DNA of 64,000 nt. Origin: Rheinheimera sp. UJ63 (GTDB taxonomy: Bacteria; Pseudomonadota; Gammaproteobacteria; Enterobacterales; Alteromonadaceae). Shown one piece after another: positions 8,562 to 17,607 of the stretch. The position numbers and the translations under genes were made by a program. The DNA is taken from contig NZ_JAKGTQ010000005.1 in assembly GCF_021568285.1 (NCBI RefSeq), positions 62,001 to 126,000 on the forward strand. Reading direction: 5' to 3'. The stretch's first letter is position 1; the number at the start of each line of letters is the position of its first letter. The notes beneath the pieces are model-generated. The model saw only the letters and a program-made list of their open reading frames with translations. It made no database searches and was not told the origin of the DNA.

Positions 8562-10013
8562 TTAAAGCCCACCAAGGTACAAATACTTTAAATCGGTATA
8601 ATCATCTAGCCCGTATTTTGACCCTTCACGCCCATATCCTGACTGCTTGATGCCACCAAAAGGTGCCGCAGCATTAGAGATAATGCCTTCATTAATACCC
8701 AGCATGCCAAATTGTAAGGCATCGGCCACACGAAACACTTGCGCTAAATCTTGGCTGTAAAAATAACCCGCCAAGCCATATTCAGTGGCATTGGCAAGTT
8801 GTATCGCTTGCGCCTCGCTGTTAAAACTACTGATGGCCACGACCGGGCCAAAGATCTCTTGTTGTGCTATTTCCATATCAGCACGAACATCGGTTAATAC
8901 TGTGGCAGGGTAAAATAAACTATCCACGGCTTGGCGCTGACCGCCACAATGCAAGACAGAACCTGCTGCCAAGGCTTTTTCAACCAACTGCTCTACTTTT
9001 TGGATGGCTTTTTCGTCAATTAAGGGGCCAATTTGCGCGCCCTCTTGCTCGCCAGCGGCCATTTTTAGTGCCTTCACTTTGGGTAATAGCATCGCTAAAA
9101 AGTCTGGTAACACGCTTTCTTCAACTAAAATACGATTGGCGCACACACAGGTTTGGCCGGCATTACGAAACTTCGCCGCCAGCAGGCCTGTTACCGCTTG
9201 CTCTAAGTCGGCATGGGCAAACACAATAAAAGGCGCATTGCCACCAAGCTCCATGCTCACCCGTTTTACTCCTGTCGCGCATTGTTGTAGCAGTTTTTTA
9301 CCAACGGCAGTTGAACCGGTAAAGCTGAATTTATTCACCTTGGGATGTTGCGTGAGCACCTCACCCATACCCTGTGCATCAGTGCCAATCAGCACGTTAA
9401 AGATACCTGATGGCACACCGGCCTGCTGCGCTAACTCGGCACAGGCTAAAGCAGATAATGGCGTTTGCTGTGCTACCTTGACCACAAAACTACAGCCGGC
9501 TGCTAAGGCGGCAGCGGCTTTGCGCATCATCATGGCATTGGGGAAATTCCAAGGGGTGATCGCAGTCACAACGCCCACTGGCTGTCGCTGCACTAAAATG
9601 CGTTTATCTGAGGCCGGTGCAGGGATCAGGTCGCCGTAAAGTCGTTTCGCTTCTTCGGCAAACCATTGCAGGTAAGAAGCACCATATTCGATTTCTGCCG
9701 CCGCTTCCGTTAGCGGTTTGCCTTGTTCTAAAGTGAGTAGCAGGGCTAAATCAGTTTTATGCTGCAACAACAACTGCTGCCAGCGCAATAATACTGAGGC
9801 TCGCTGTTGAGCCGGTTGGGCAGCCCAGGCGGCTTGGGCCGCCGCCGCAGCGACTACCGCAACCTCTGCCATGTCGGCATTAGCGCCTTGCACGTCCAGC
9901 AGCACCTGTTGTGTTGCAGGGTTTGTTACGGCAAAACTATCAGGGCCGGCTTGCCATTGGCCATTAATAAAGGAACAGGTTTTCAGTAAACTCGCATCTA
10001 CGTTAGTCAGCAT
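8562..10013 (-). CDS. gabD: Succinate-semialdehyde dehydrogenase (NADP+)
   Basis: This 483-residue aldehyde dehydrogenase probably oxidises succinate semialdehyde to succinate at the end of the 4-aminobutyrate shunt. Visible features are Asn156 in PWNFPNA, Lys179, the Rossmann segment FTGSTAVGKKL, the general base Glu255 in MELGGNAPF and the nucleophile Cys289 in NAGQTCVCANR. Length and sequence fit GabD. One oddity is KVAQQTPLS, where most relatives have a Pro after the Lys. AAGGAG lies nine bases before the ATG. No gabT is adjacent; upstream on the same strand are two small conserved genes. Confidence 0.88.
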   Translation of the reverse strand: MLTNVDASLLKTCSFINGQWQAGPDSFAVTNPATQQVLLDVQGANADMAEVAVVAAAAAQAAWAAQPAQQRASVLLRWQQLLLQHKTDLALLLTLEQGKPLTEAAAEIEYGASYLQWFAEEAKRLYGDLIPAPASDKRILVQRQPVGVVTAITPWNFPNAMMMRKAAAALAAGCSFVVKVAQQTPLSALACAELAQQAGVPSGIFNVLIGTDAQGMGEVLTQHPKVNKFSFTGSTAVGKKLLQQCATGVKRVSMELGGNAPFIVFAHADLEQAVTGLLAAKFRNAGQTCVCANRILVEESVLPDFLAMLLPKVKALKMAAGEQEGAQIGPLIDEKAIQKVEQLVEKALAAGSVLHCGGQRQAVDSLFYPATVLTDVRADMEIAQQEIFGPVVAISSFNSEAQAIQLANATEYGLAGYFYSQDLAQVFRVADALQFGMLGINEGIISNAAAPFGGIKQSGYGREGSKYGLDDYTDLKYLYLGGL

Positions 10014-10074
10014 CGCATCGGTCTCCTTGTATCGCGACTAACCAGCCTAGACGTTCAGCCCACAGGAAACAACC

Positions 10075-10326
10075 CTAACGCTTATATTGTGTTGGACAAT
10101 ACGCCCGACTAACGGCGGGATCACGTAACTGTAAATGTTTCGTTTTACGGCCCGTTACTCGCGCTCGCCATAGCCGAAAACTTCCGGCTTTGAGTGTTTT
10201 GCGCATTAATTTAATCACCGCACTTTCATTTAAGCCATACAGCCCTTCGATCGCCTCAAACGGCGTACGATCTTCCCAAGCCATTTCGACAATACGAGAG
10301 ACATCTTCTTCAGATAAGGTCTGCAT
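10075..10326 (-). CDS. TIGR03643/DUF2805 family small protein
   Basis: This 83-residue protein begins LSEEDVSRIVEMAWEDRTPF, with GLNESAVIKLMR and a basic C-terminal half (FRLWRARVTGRKTKH). These match the TIGR03643 (DUF2805) family, whose first half resembles a helix-turn-helix and suggests nucleic-acid binding. The gene starts two bases after the DUF2237 gene ends and lies 61 bases before gabD. All three are probably co-transcribed. Its function is not known. Confidence 0.8.
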   Translation of the reverse strand: MQTLSEEDVSRIVEMAWEDRTPFEAIEGLYGLNESAVIKLMRKTLKAGSFRLWRARVTGRKTKHLQLRDPAVSRAYCPTQYKR

Positions 10327-10328
10327 CG

Positions 10329-10691
10329 TTACTCCTTAAGCGCATACTGCTGATACAACGCTAATTCGGCAAACTGCAGTGCTTTGCTATGACAAGCCGA
10401 TAGCTTTAATAAGGGCGCAACGCCGGCCTGCTCGGCTTCTAACCAACGCATGGCACAAAGACACCAAAAATCGCCCGGTTGTAAGCCTGGGAAATGCCAC
10501 TCGGGCCGGGGCGTAGTCAGATCATTGCCCTGACTTAAGGTAAAAGCTAAAAACTCACTGCTGATTTGACCACACAGCACATGACTACCGCTATCTTGTG
10601 CGGTTGTTTTGCAAAAACCATCACGAAAATAGCCAGTCATCGGTGAGTAGCAACACGCTTCTAGCGCACCGCCAAGAATATTTTTGTCCAT
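10329..10691 (-). CDS. DUF2237 family protein
   Basis: This 120-residue cytoplasmic protein matches DUF2237: NVLGG-type start (KNILGGALEACCYSPMTGYFRDGFC), HVLCGQISSEFLAFTLSQGNDL, and the conserved FPGLQPGDFWCLCAMRWLEA. The clustered cysteines could bind metal, though nothing in the sequence proves that. It is the first gene of the unit running into DUF2805 and gabD and is divergent from blc. Its biochemical role is unknown. Confidence 0.82.
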   Translation of the reverse strand: MDKNILGGALEACCYSPMTGYFRDGFCKTTAQDSGSHVLCGQISSEFLAFTLSQGNDLTTPRPEWHFPGLQPGDFWCLCAMRWLEAEQAGVAPLLKLSACHSKALQFAELALYQQYALKE

Positions 10692-10782
10692 ATCATCTGC
10701 TTTTTGACACTGTTAAGCTTGTTAAACGTATAGAATCGCCGAGTCGATTAATCATCTGCGAAATATTTAAACAGGAGTGGTT

Positions 10783-11292
10783 ATGCGTTTTTTCTGGATC
10801 TTCATCTTTTTTTTGACCAGCTGTACCTCGGTACCTGATGGCGTAACGCCGGTGCAACCTTTTGAGCTAGAGCGCTATCTTGGTACCTGGCATGAAATTG
10901 CCCGGTTAGATCATTCTTTTGAGCGAGGCTTAACCCAAGTTACCGCAGAATATCAACGGCGTGATGATGGTGGTGTGAGTGTTATTAACCGTGGCTACGA
11001 TGCTAAAAAACAACGCTGGAACACCGCTAATGGCAAAGCTTACTTTGTGGAAGCCGCTGATGTTGGCCGCTTAAAAGTGTCGTTTTTTGGGCCTTTTTAT
11101 GGCGGCTATAATATCGCCATGTTAGATGCCGATTATCAAATTGCCTTGGTAATAGGCCCTAATACGGATTACGCTTGGCTACTGGCACGCCAACCGCAAT
11201 TAACGGCGGCAGAATGTGCGCCTTTCTTAAAAGAAGCCGAACGGATCGGGGTGGCGACTGACGATTGGATTTGGATTGGCAGCTGCAAATAG
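10783..11292 (+). CDS. blc: Outer-membrane lipocalin (Blc)
   Basis: This 169-residue lipoprotein has a short signal ending in the lipobox LTSC. The lipocalin signature LERYLGTWHEIARLDHSFERG follows, with GRLKVSFFGPFYGGYNI, YAWLLARQP and a C-terminal IGSCK. It should be anchored in the outer membrane and bind fatty acids or lysophospholipids. A GTG at 10777 is in frame but forms part of the AGGAG ribosome-binding site, so ATG 10783 is the start. It is divergent from the DUF2237 gene. Confidence 0.9.
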   Translation: MRFFWIFIFFLTSCTSVPDGVTPVQPFELERYLGTWHEIARLDHSFERGLTQVTAEYQRRDDGGVSVINRGYDAKKQRWNTANGKAYFVEAADVGRLKVSFFGPFYGGYNIAMLDADYQIALVIGPNTDYAWLLARQPQLTAAECAPFLKEAERIGVATDDWIWIGSCK

Positions 11293-11303
11293 TGCGCTGG
11301 CCC

Positions 11304-11336
11304 AAGAAAAAGCCGCAGTAATGGCTCACTGCGGCT
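11304..11336 (-). terminator. Intrinsic terminator of pepD
   Basis: AGCCGCAGT (11311-11319) and ACTGCGGCT (11328-11336) form a perfect 9-bp stem. Read on the minus strand it is followed by a T tract (A run at 11306-11311 on the plus strand). It lies between the convergent ends of blc and pepD and may also serve blc weakly. Confidence 0.75.
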
Positions 11337-11347
11337 GGCTTAGTGAC

Positions 11348-12814
11348 TTAAGCTGCGGTCTTTTCCGGAATACGTTCTAGTACCGCTAACAGCAATTGCC
11401 AATACTGGCCGACCGTTTCGATATTCACCATTTCGTCAGGGCCATGCGGATAACGAATGGTTGGGCCAATCGATACCATATCCATCTCAGGATAAGGCTT
11501 TTTAAATAAACCACATTCTAAACCCGCATGGATCACCATTATCACTGGCTCTTTATTATAGATGTCTTCGTAAGTGGCTTTAACGATAGCCATTACCGGT
11601 GAATCAGGATCCGGCTTCCAACCTGGATAAGCACCGTTAAATTTGATCGAGACACCCGCTAATGCCGCCAAACTGGTCAATACCGACTCGACATGCTCAC
11701 GGCCCGAATCGATCAGTGAGCGAATTAAACACACCACCTGTACACTGTCGCCATCGGTGGTGATCACACCTAAGTTTAACGAGGTTTCTACTACGCCCGC
11801 CACGTCATCACTCATCCGCATCACGCCATTCGGACAAGCATGTAATAAGTTTAATAGCGTTTGTTCACACTGTGGCGCCATGACTTGTGAGGGTAAAATG
11901 GTTTCCGCCATAGCAAAGCGGATCGCCGGCTCAATAGCCGCTAACTCTTGCTGTAATAACGCTTCAAAAGCCGCGACTTTTTCAGCTAACAAAGCTTGAT
12001 TCGCCGCAGGCAAGGTCACCGTAACACCGGCTTCACGCGGAATGGCATTTCGTAAAGAGCCGCCGACTATTTCACTGATCCGCAAACCTAATTCAGCGGC
12101 CGACATCACTAAAAAGCGCGCTAATAGTTTGGCGGCATTACCGCGACCTAAGTGAATATTTACGCCCGAGTGGCCGCCCTTTAAACCGGTTAAACTTAAC
12201 CGAAATGCTTGATGTCCTGCAGGGATCGGTTGCCACTGCATCGGCACACTAAATTCGGCGTCTACACCACCGGCGCAGCCCATGTAGATTTCACCCTCTT
12301 GCTCTGAGTCGGTATTAATTAAAATTTCCGCTTCTAGCACACCGGGTTGCAAAGCAAAAGCGCCCGTCATGCCCGCTTCTTCATCTACCGTTAGTAATAC
12401 TTCTAATGGGCCGTGTTTAATGTCATCACTGCCTAAGATGGCTAACGCAGATGCCATACCGATACCGTTGTCTGAGCCCAGCGTGGTGCCACGTGCCGTG
12501 ACCCATTCGCCATCAACGTAAGCATCAATAGGATCTTTTGTAAAATCATGCACTTTATCGGCATTTTTCTGTGGCACCATATCAAGGTGCGCTTGAATAA
12601 CCACGGCTTTACGGTTTTCCATGCCCGCAGTAGCGGGTTTTTTAATAATTAAGTTGCCAACTTGATCTTCATGCACGGCTAAGCCTTTATCTCGCGCCCA
12701 GGCTTGAATATGCCGGCTAAGTGCTTGTTCATGTTTTGAAGGATGAGGAATGGCACAAATTTGCGCAAACCATTGCCATAAGGGTTGTGGATATAAGCTA
12801 GATAAAGCAGTCAC
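11348..12814 (-). CDS. pepD: Aminoacyl-histidine dipeptidase (peptidase D)
   Basis: This 488-residue cytosolic M20-type zinc dipeptidase cleaves Xaa-His dipeptides. Metal-binding and catalytic motifs are visible in order: QAHLDMVPQ, GSDNGIGMA and TVDEEAGMTGAF, then GLKGGHSG in the dimerisation lid and HAGLECGLF near the end. An upstream frame would add 20 residues. GTG 12814 was preferred because AGGAG precedes it by five bases and the resulting length is close to E. coli PepD. It is a single gene with its own terminator. Confidence 0.9.
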   Translation of the reverse strand: MTALSSLYPQPLWQWFAQICAIPHPSKHEQALSRHIQAWARDKGLAVHEDQVGNLIIKKPATAGMENRKAVVIQAHLDMVPQKNADKVHDFTKDPIDAYVDGEWVTARGTTLGSDNGIGMASALAILGSDDIKHGPLEVLLTVDEEAGMTGAFALQPGVLEAEILINTDSEQEGEIYMGCAGGVDAEFSVPMQWQPIPAGHQAFRLSLTGLKGGHSGVNIHLGRGNAAKLLARFLVMSAAELGLRISEIVGGSLRNAIPREAGVTVTLPAANQALLAEKVAAFEALLQQELAAIEPAIRFAMAETILPSQVMAPQCEQTLLNLLHACPNGVMRMSDDVAGVVETSLNLGVITTDGDSVQVVCLIRSLIDSGREHVESVLTSLAALAGVSIKFNGAYPGWKPDPDSPVMAIVKATYEDIYNKEPVIMVIHAGLECGLFKKPYPEMDMVSIGPTIRYPHGPDEMVNIETVGQYWQLLLAVLERIPEKTAA

Positions 12815-12979
12815 AAAGGCTCCTGAAAATCGAAGAAAACGACAGGCTCTGCGCGAACATGCAGGCAAAGCCAAATTGACGCCAGTTTAACATAAGCCAA
12901 CATCAGAGTTGAGTTTCTGCCGCAGCGAACACACCGACACAGGCTAAAGAGAACGCGGAGCTGTAAAGGTAGGCTGCCA

Positions 12980-13021
12980 GTTAACTATGTCGCGTTAACT
13001 ATGCCGCTTTAACTATGGCAC
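12980..13021. repeat. Three imperfect 14-bp tandem repeats
   Basis: GTTAACTATGTCGC, GTTAACTATGCCGC and TTTAACTATGGCAC follow each other without gaps. The last unit contains the stop codon of the sheath gene. This is probably slippage at the 3' end of that gene; no function is evident. Confidence 0.7.
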
Positions 13022-14218
13022 GCTAAGAGGATACACTAACCTAAGAATGACAAACTCTGCCGGCTTAAGCAAAGCCACGCCGCATAAAAGAATCAGCTGC
13101 TGCTGGAGGATATCTTGCACGGTCATCGTCTGCCCCAAGCCACAACGTACAAAAAAAGCCTCTTTCGGCACCGTGCCTTTCATAGCCCCGGCTTGAAATA
13201 GCGAGAGCAGAAACTGTTCCACATTACTGCGTACCGCTTGCCACAGTGGCTCACTGTTTTCCACAGCGTGAGCCCACTCAAGGTTGTGTAAAATACTTTG
13301 CTCAATAAAGATAGCGGTGCGCCGCACTGAAAGATACCGCCATTCTGGCTCGGCCGCCGATGCCAAGGTACGCCCACCCCAAAGCACAGTGTCTGCCTTG
13401 GGTAACGCTCTTAGGCAATTAATCCCTAATGGATTGAGCTGCTGCAGCAAGGTATTGCTTATCGGCAGCCGCAAATTGCAGGCGTCATAAAGTTTTGCCG
13501 TAGTACCTGCTGGCGCTTTCCAAACACCGTTTTTGCTATCCATAGTGCCGTAAATCGCCGCCGCTGCGGCTGAAGGTGGAACAGTGAGCGCTGGCAACAC
13601 CCCGCTTTTCGTTCGGGGCTGATAGATGGGATCAGGCATCGTTAACCATGGATAATACAACACGGCATAGCTTGATGAAGGTAACTGTAAGGCAGCAACA
13701 TCGGCGGCACTGTGCAGTTGCACTGTCGGCGCGATATCTAACAGCAAGATGCAGCGACGAGACTGCTGACAAAACGCCAGCGTAGTTTTAATCGCCTCAT
13801 TCGCCGCACTGGGTTTTCTCCCGCTCCAATATTGCCCAGGCAAAACAATCAGGCTGAAATCAACATAAGCAGTTAATACTTTTTGATAAAGCGGCTGATA
13901 ATCGTCATCAGCCACAGGGCAAATATAGGCTTTGTTACCGTTATTGGCATAAAACGTCATCACCGCTTGATTCATTGCTGCAGCAAGCTTGCTATCGTGT
14001 AGTTTGCCTTGTCCCGGCAGGTCTTTTTGCGGTGTTTGAAATAACTGCTGATATTGCGCCAAGCTGTCAATTAATATCGGTTTAGCAACAATGCCATATT
14101 CGGTGCGACCGATAAAAAGCACTGTGGCGGTGCTTACCGCCACTATGGGTGTTGCTATCCCTGTCTGCTGCATCTGATCCCCCGCTGCGCCGATATTGGC
14201 GCTACTGTGCAAGGGCAC
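13013..14218 (-). CDS. Orphan contractile-tail sheath protein
   Basis: This 401-residue protein matches the phage/eCIS tail sheath family. The N-terminal part has TATVLFIGRTEYG with a conserved Gly, followed by NNGNKAYICPV and LIVLPGQYW. The C-terminal sheath domain has VLWGGRTL, EWRYLSVRRTAIFIEQSI, EPLWQAVRSNVEQFL, GAMKG, EAFFVRCG, TMTVQDI and LKPAEFVILRL. In phages and contractile injection systems this protein polymerises around the inner tube and contracts. Here no tube, baseplate, spike or ATPase gene is nearby; the neighbours are pepD and a quinone reductase-like gene. The reading frame is intact. A domesticated or remnant role is inference. Confidence 0.88.
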   Translation of the reverse strand: MPLHSSANIGAAGDQMQQTGIATPIVAVSTATVLFIGRTEYGIVAKPILIDSLAQYQQLFQTPQKDLPGQGKLHDSKLAAAMNQAVMTFYANNGNKAYICPVADDDYQPLYQKVLTAYVDFSLIVLPGQYWSGRKPSAANEAIKTTLAFCQQSRRCILLLDIAPTVQLHSAADVAALQLPSSSYAVLYYPWLTMPDPIYQPRTKSGVLPALTVPPSAAAAAIYGTMDSKNGVWKAPAGTTAKLYDACNLRLPISNTLLQQLNPLGINCLRALPKADTVLWGGRTLASAAEPEWRYLSVRRTAIFIEQSILHNLEWAHAVENSEPLWQAVRSNVEQFLLSLFQAGAMKGTVPKEAFFVRCGLGQTMTVQDILQQQLILLCGVALLKPAEFVILRLVYPLSVP

Positions 14219-14288
14219 ACCGTTATGGTTGCCCTTTGCTAAAGGTAGTCAGGGATCCGCGTTATCGCCATGCGATTGCTGAAATGGC

Positions 14289-15314
14289 TTAAAACCCTTC
14301 TAATACAATTTTTCCGATAGCTTGGCCAGACTCCAGTTCGGCATGGGCGCGAATTAAGTTTGCAGCATTAATTTGCCCAAAATGCTGCCCAAGCGTAGTG
14401 CGCACAACACCTTGTTCAATCAATGCCGCTACCTGATTGAGCAAATGACGCTGCTCTAGCATATCGGCCGTTTTAAACATTGAGCGAGTAAACATAAACT
14501 CCCAGTGCAGCGAAATGCTCTTTGGCTTTAACTTTTTAATCTCCAGTGTGGCCGGATCATCAATCAAACCTAACTTACCGAAGGGCTGTAACACCTCGAC
14601 ATAATCATCTACATAACGTTCTGTATGGTTCAAACTTGCAACATGGGTGACCGCCGCTATCCCTAAAGCGTTAATTTGAGCCGCTAAAGGTTTGCTGTGA
14701 TCAACCACATAATCCGCGCCTAATGCCTTGACCCAAGCTTTCGAGCTGTCACGCGACGCCGTAGCAATAATGGTTGCACCCGTTAAAGCTTTAGCCAATT
14801 GCAGTAACATAGAGCCCACACCGCCAGCGGCGCCCACCACTAACAGCACTTCCGCCGTTTTTTGTGTTTGTCCTACAACTTGCTGCTGCATGCCCAACTG
14901 CTTAAACAATAATTCATAAGCAGTAATGGTGGTTAAGGGTAAGGCCGCCGCTTCGGCCGCGGTTAAATTGCTGGGTTTATTACCGACAATACGCTCATCA
15001 ACTAATTGATATTCTGCATTACTGCCCTGCCGTGTTAGATCCCCTGCGTAATACACTTGTTGCCCAACACTGAGCAACGCCACTTCATCACCCACCGCGA
15101 CCACTTCACCCACGGCATCCCAACCCAGTACCCGATACTCACCTGCTGCCGGTTGCGCATTTTGCCGGATCTTAAAGTCGACCGGATTAACGGCAATTGC
15201 CTGTACCTTGACTAACACATCGCGACCCGAGGCGATCGGTTGCGGCAATTCGATATCGACTAAGGCGTGCGGTTCAGTAATGGCTTTATTTGCATGGTAT
15301 CCGATGGCTTTCAT
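14289..15314 (-). CDS. Zinc-type alcohol dehydrogenase-like / quinone reductase family protein
   Basis: This 341-residue medium-chain dehydrogenase/reductase has the N-terminal GroES-like part (VLVKVQAIAVNPVDFKIRQ, VLGWDAVGEVVAVG). The nucleotide-binding motif LLVVGAAGGVGSMLLQLAKAL and the C-terminal LESGQAIGKIVLEGF follow. The catalytic-zinc cysteine of true alcohol dehydrogenases is absent, as in quinone oxidoreductases of the TIGR02817 type. It probably reduces quinones or enals with NADPH. It is divergent from a LysR gene that likely controls it. The substrate is unknown. Confidence 0.87.
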   Translation of the reverse strand: MKAIGYHANKAITEPHALVDIELPQPIASGRDVLVKVQAIAVNPVDFKIRQNAQPAAGEYRVLGWDAVGEVVAVGDEVALLSVGQQVYYAGDLTRQGSNAEYQLVDERIVGNKPSNLTAAEAAALPLTTITAYELLFKQLGMQQQVVGQTQKTAEVLLVVGAAGGVGSMLLQLAKALTGATIIATASRDSSKAWVKALGADYVVDHSKPLAAQINALGIAAVTHVASLNHTERYVDDYVEVLQPFGKLGLIDDPATLEIKKLKPKSISLHWEFMFTRSMFKTADMLEQRHLLNQVAALIEQGVVRTTLGQHFGQINAANLIRAHAELESGQAIGKIVLEGF

Positions 15315-15371
15315 GTTGTTGCTCCGAAACGGTATTGAATGAGGGATGTAGCATAGCGCTTGCTTTTACAA

Positions 15372-15403
15372 TGATAAACAACGCAATATTTGTTTTATTA
15401 TCA
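15372..15403. promoter_or_regulatory. Imperfect dyad between the reductase and LysR genes
   Basis: TGATAAACAA (15372-15381) faces TTGTTTTATTATCA (15390-15403), complementary except for a two-base bulge. It lies in the divergent promoter region just upstream of the LysR start. Its position suits the operator of that regulator; this is not tested. Confidence 0.4.
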
Positions 15404-15422
15404 AAAAATATTTGAGTATCGA

Positions 15423-16361
15423 ATGCAAATACAAGATTTATGGGTGGTATTGAAAGTGGCTGAGTTTCGCAGTATCACGGCAGCCGCAACCAGTTTAAAC
15501 ATGCAAGCTGCCACCGCCAGTGCGGCTCTAAAACGGGTAGAGCAAGCGTTAGGTGCAGAACTGTTTGTACGCACAACCCGACAATTACGCTTATCGCCAC
15601 AAGGTGAAAAATTTATCCCGCAATGTGAACACGCTCTGCAACTATTACAACAAGCCGGCCAAAATCTAAAAGATGAACAGCACATTATTGATGGCGAACT
15701 ACGGCTGGCTTTATCGTCAGATCTGGGCCGCAATATTATTTTACCGTGGTTAGATGAGTTTATGCTGCAGCACCCAAAGCTGAGTATCAAAGCGCATATC
15801 AGTGATACCAATGTCGACTTTTACCGTGATCCGGTTGATTTAGCCTTACGCTATGGCGCACCAAGAGATGCCAGCCTCTATGGCTTTAAAATATGCCATG
15901 TACCCAGAGTACTATGTGCCGCGCCAAGTTACTTAGCCACACATGGCACTCCCACGCATCCGCATCAACTCGCCTCACATAATGGTTTATGTTATCAACT
16001 GTATGATTTAGTAAAAGACGTCTGGGAGTTTCAGCATCAAAACGACACCTTTAAAGTGAAAATCTCCGGTAATCGGGTGGCTAACGATGCCGATCTCGTG
16101 CGGCGTTGGTGCGTTGCTGGGCAAGGTGTCGCCATCAAATCGGCGTTAGACATGTCAGCGCATTTATTAGATGGCACTGTGCAGCGACTGCTGCCCGAGT
16201 ACCAACCCACGCCAACTGAATTATGGTTAGTTTGCCCTAGCCGACAACTTATTACCCCGACGGTGCGTTTATTACGTGACATGTTGCGTACTCGCTGCAC
16301 TGATTTATTGCAGCAATTACTGCAGCAAGCGCTATTACATCCAGCTGATTTACCAGCATAG
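15423..16361 (+). CDS. LysR-family transcriptional regulator
   Basis: This 312-residue LysR protein has a helix-turn-helix at about residues 4-60 (LWVVLKVAEFRSITAAATSL, ATASAALKRVEQALGAELF, TTRQLRLSPQGEKF). The effector domain has GELRLALSSDLGRNIILPWL and DLALRYGAPRDASLYG. An upstream TTG at 15390 is in frame but lies inside the promoter dyad. ATG 15423 gives the standard family N-terminus. It is divergent from the quinone reductase-like gene, its likely target. Confidence 0.88.
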   Translation: MQIQDLWVVLKVAEFRSITAAATSLNMQAATASAALKRVEQALGAELFVRTTRQLRLSPQGEKFIPQCEHALQLLQQAGQNLKDEQHIIDGELRLALSSDLGRNIILPWLDEFMLQHPKLSIKAHISDTNVDFYRDPVDLALRYGAPRDASLYGFKICHVPRVLCAAPSYLATHGTPTHPHQLASHNGLCYQLYDLVKDVWEFQHQNDTFKVKISGNRVANDADLVRRWCVAGQGVAIKSALDMSAHLLDGTVQRLLPEYQPTPTELWLVCPSRQLITPTVRLLRDMLRTRCTDLLQQLLQQALLHPADLPA

Positions 16362-16511
16362 CGAAGGCAACCATGCAGCATCAACCCAGCACTTTGCCGA
16401 TGTAAAACCGCGAAATGACGAAAGGCGGCGAATTTACATTAACAACCTCACCAATATGCTTTAGTCTTAGACGCATTACCTGATCTTATTTTCAGACAAC
16501 AAGGTTTCATT

Positions 16512-17597
16512 ATGAAGTTAAGCACCCTGCTCAGCACGGTTTTTATCGCTACACTCAGTTTTACCAGCCAGGCGAATAATACCGCCGCAACTCGCCATAG
16601 CTTGACCCAAGCCGAAGCTAACAAGCTGGTGACATTACCGCTGCATTGTGTCGAAACACCTTATCCATACAAAACGGGCACCGTATTGGGCAGTGCCGCG
16701 GATTTACAAGAACCGTCGGTAGTCCACCCGATTTTTTATGGCTGTTTTGATTGGCACAGTGCGGTGCATGGCTATTGGTCAATGGTCACTTTACTGAAAC
16801 AGTTTCCTGAGCTGGCGCAAGCTGAAGACGTTAAAACCATTTTAAAACGTCATCTCACCGCTGAAAAAGTGGCACAAGAAGTCGCGTTTTTTAGCAAAGA
16901 TATCAATGCGTCGTTTGAACGCACTTATGGCTGGGCCTGGTTGTTAAAGCTATCCGCAGAGCTGCACAGTTGGCCCGATCCGCTTGGCCAACAATTGGCT
17001 AAAAATTTACAACCACTGGCCGATGTGATTGTTAGCCGCTACGAAAACTTCTTACCGCGCTTGGTTTATCCAGTGCGAGTGGGTGAACATACTAACACCG
17101 CCTTTGGTTTAAGCTTTGCTTACGATTATGCGCTTACCCTGCAGCATACCGCGTTACAACAGCTGATCAGTGAGCGTGCCAAAAGCTATTATTTAGACGA
17201 TGCCAACTGCCCCATCACTTGGGAGCCGAGTGGTTATGACTTTTTATCGCCTTGCTTAGAAGAAATTGGCCTGATGCAGCGCATTTTACCTGCCGGTCAG
17301 TTTTTACGCTGGGTAAACCGCTTTATGCCGCAATTAGCCGATAAGAACTATAAACTGGCCGTTGGCCAAGTTAGCGATCGCAGCGATGGTAAACTGGTGC
17401 ATTTAGATGGTTTAAACTTCAGTCGCGCTTGGAATTTATCGGTACTGGCCAAACAATACCCACGCTATGCCCATTTACAAGCCATTGCCGATCAGCATGT
17501 TGCGCACTCCTATCCTAACCTGATTGGCGACAGTTACGAAGGTGGTCATTGGTTAGGTAGTTTTGCCATTCATGCGTTAAATAGTGCTAAGCCATAA
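16512..17597 (+). CDS. DUF2891 family exported protein
   Basis: This 361-residue protein has a signal peptide (about 1-21, ending SQA). The DUF2891 body contains HPIFYGCFDWHSAVHGYW, RTYGWAWLLKLSAEL, HTNTAFGL, CPITWEPSGYDFLSPCLEE and the C-terminal GDSYEGGHWLGSFA. The family is predicted to form an alpha/alpha toroid like glycan-active enzymes, but no activity is established. The DUF502 gene starts ten bases after its stop, so the two are probably co-transcribed. Confidence 0.85.
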   Translation: MKLSTLLSTVFIATLSFTSQANNTAATRHSLTQAEANKLVTLPLHCVETPYPYKTGTVLGSAADLQEPSVVHPIFYGCFDWHSAVHGYWSMVTLLKQFPELAQAEDVKTILKRHLTAEKVAQEVAFFSKDINASFERTYGWAWLLKLSAELHSWPDPLGQQLAKNLQPLADVIVSRYENFLPRLVYPVRVGEHTNTAFGLSFAYDYALTLQHTALQQLISERAKSYYLDDANCPITWEPSGYDFLSPCLEEIGLMQRILPAGQFLRWVNRFMPQLADKNYKLAVGQVSDRSDGKLVHLDGLNFSRAWNLSVLAKQYPRYAHLQAIADQHVAHSYPNLIGDSYEGGHWLGSFAIHALNSAKP

Positions 17598-17607
17598 AAG
17601 GAATGAC

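Noticed and set aside
9004-9639. Long open frame of 211 codons on the plus strand
   Set aside because: It lies fully antisense to gabD, which has complete catalytic motifs; the Cys/Ser-rich translation looks like a mirror of the real gene.
11643-11999. 118-codon plus-strand frame
   Set aside because: Antisense to pepD, which is intact and strongly conserved.
13013-14218. Prophage or tailocin cluster
   Set aside because: Only the sheath gene is phage-like; flanking genes are pepD and a quinone reductase-like gene, and no integrase, capsid, tube or lysis gene is seen.
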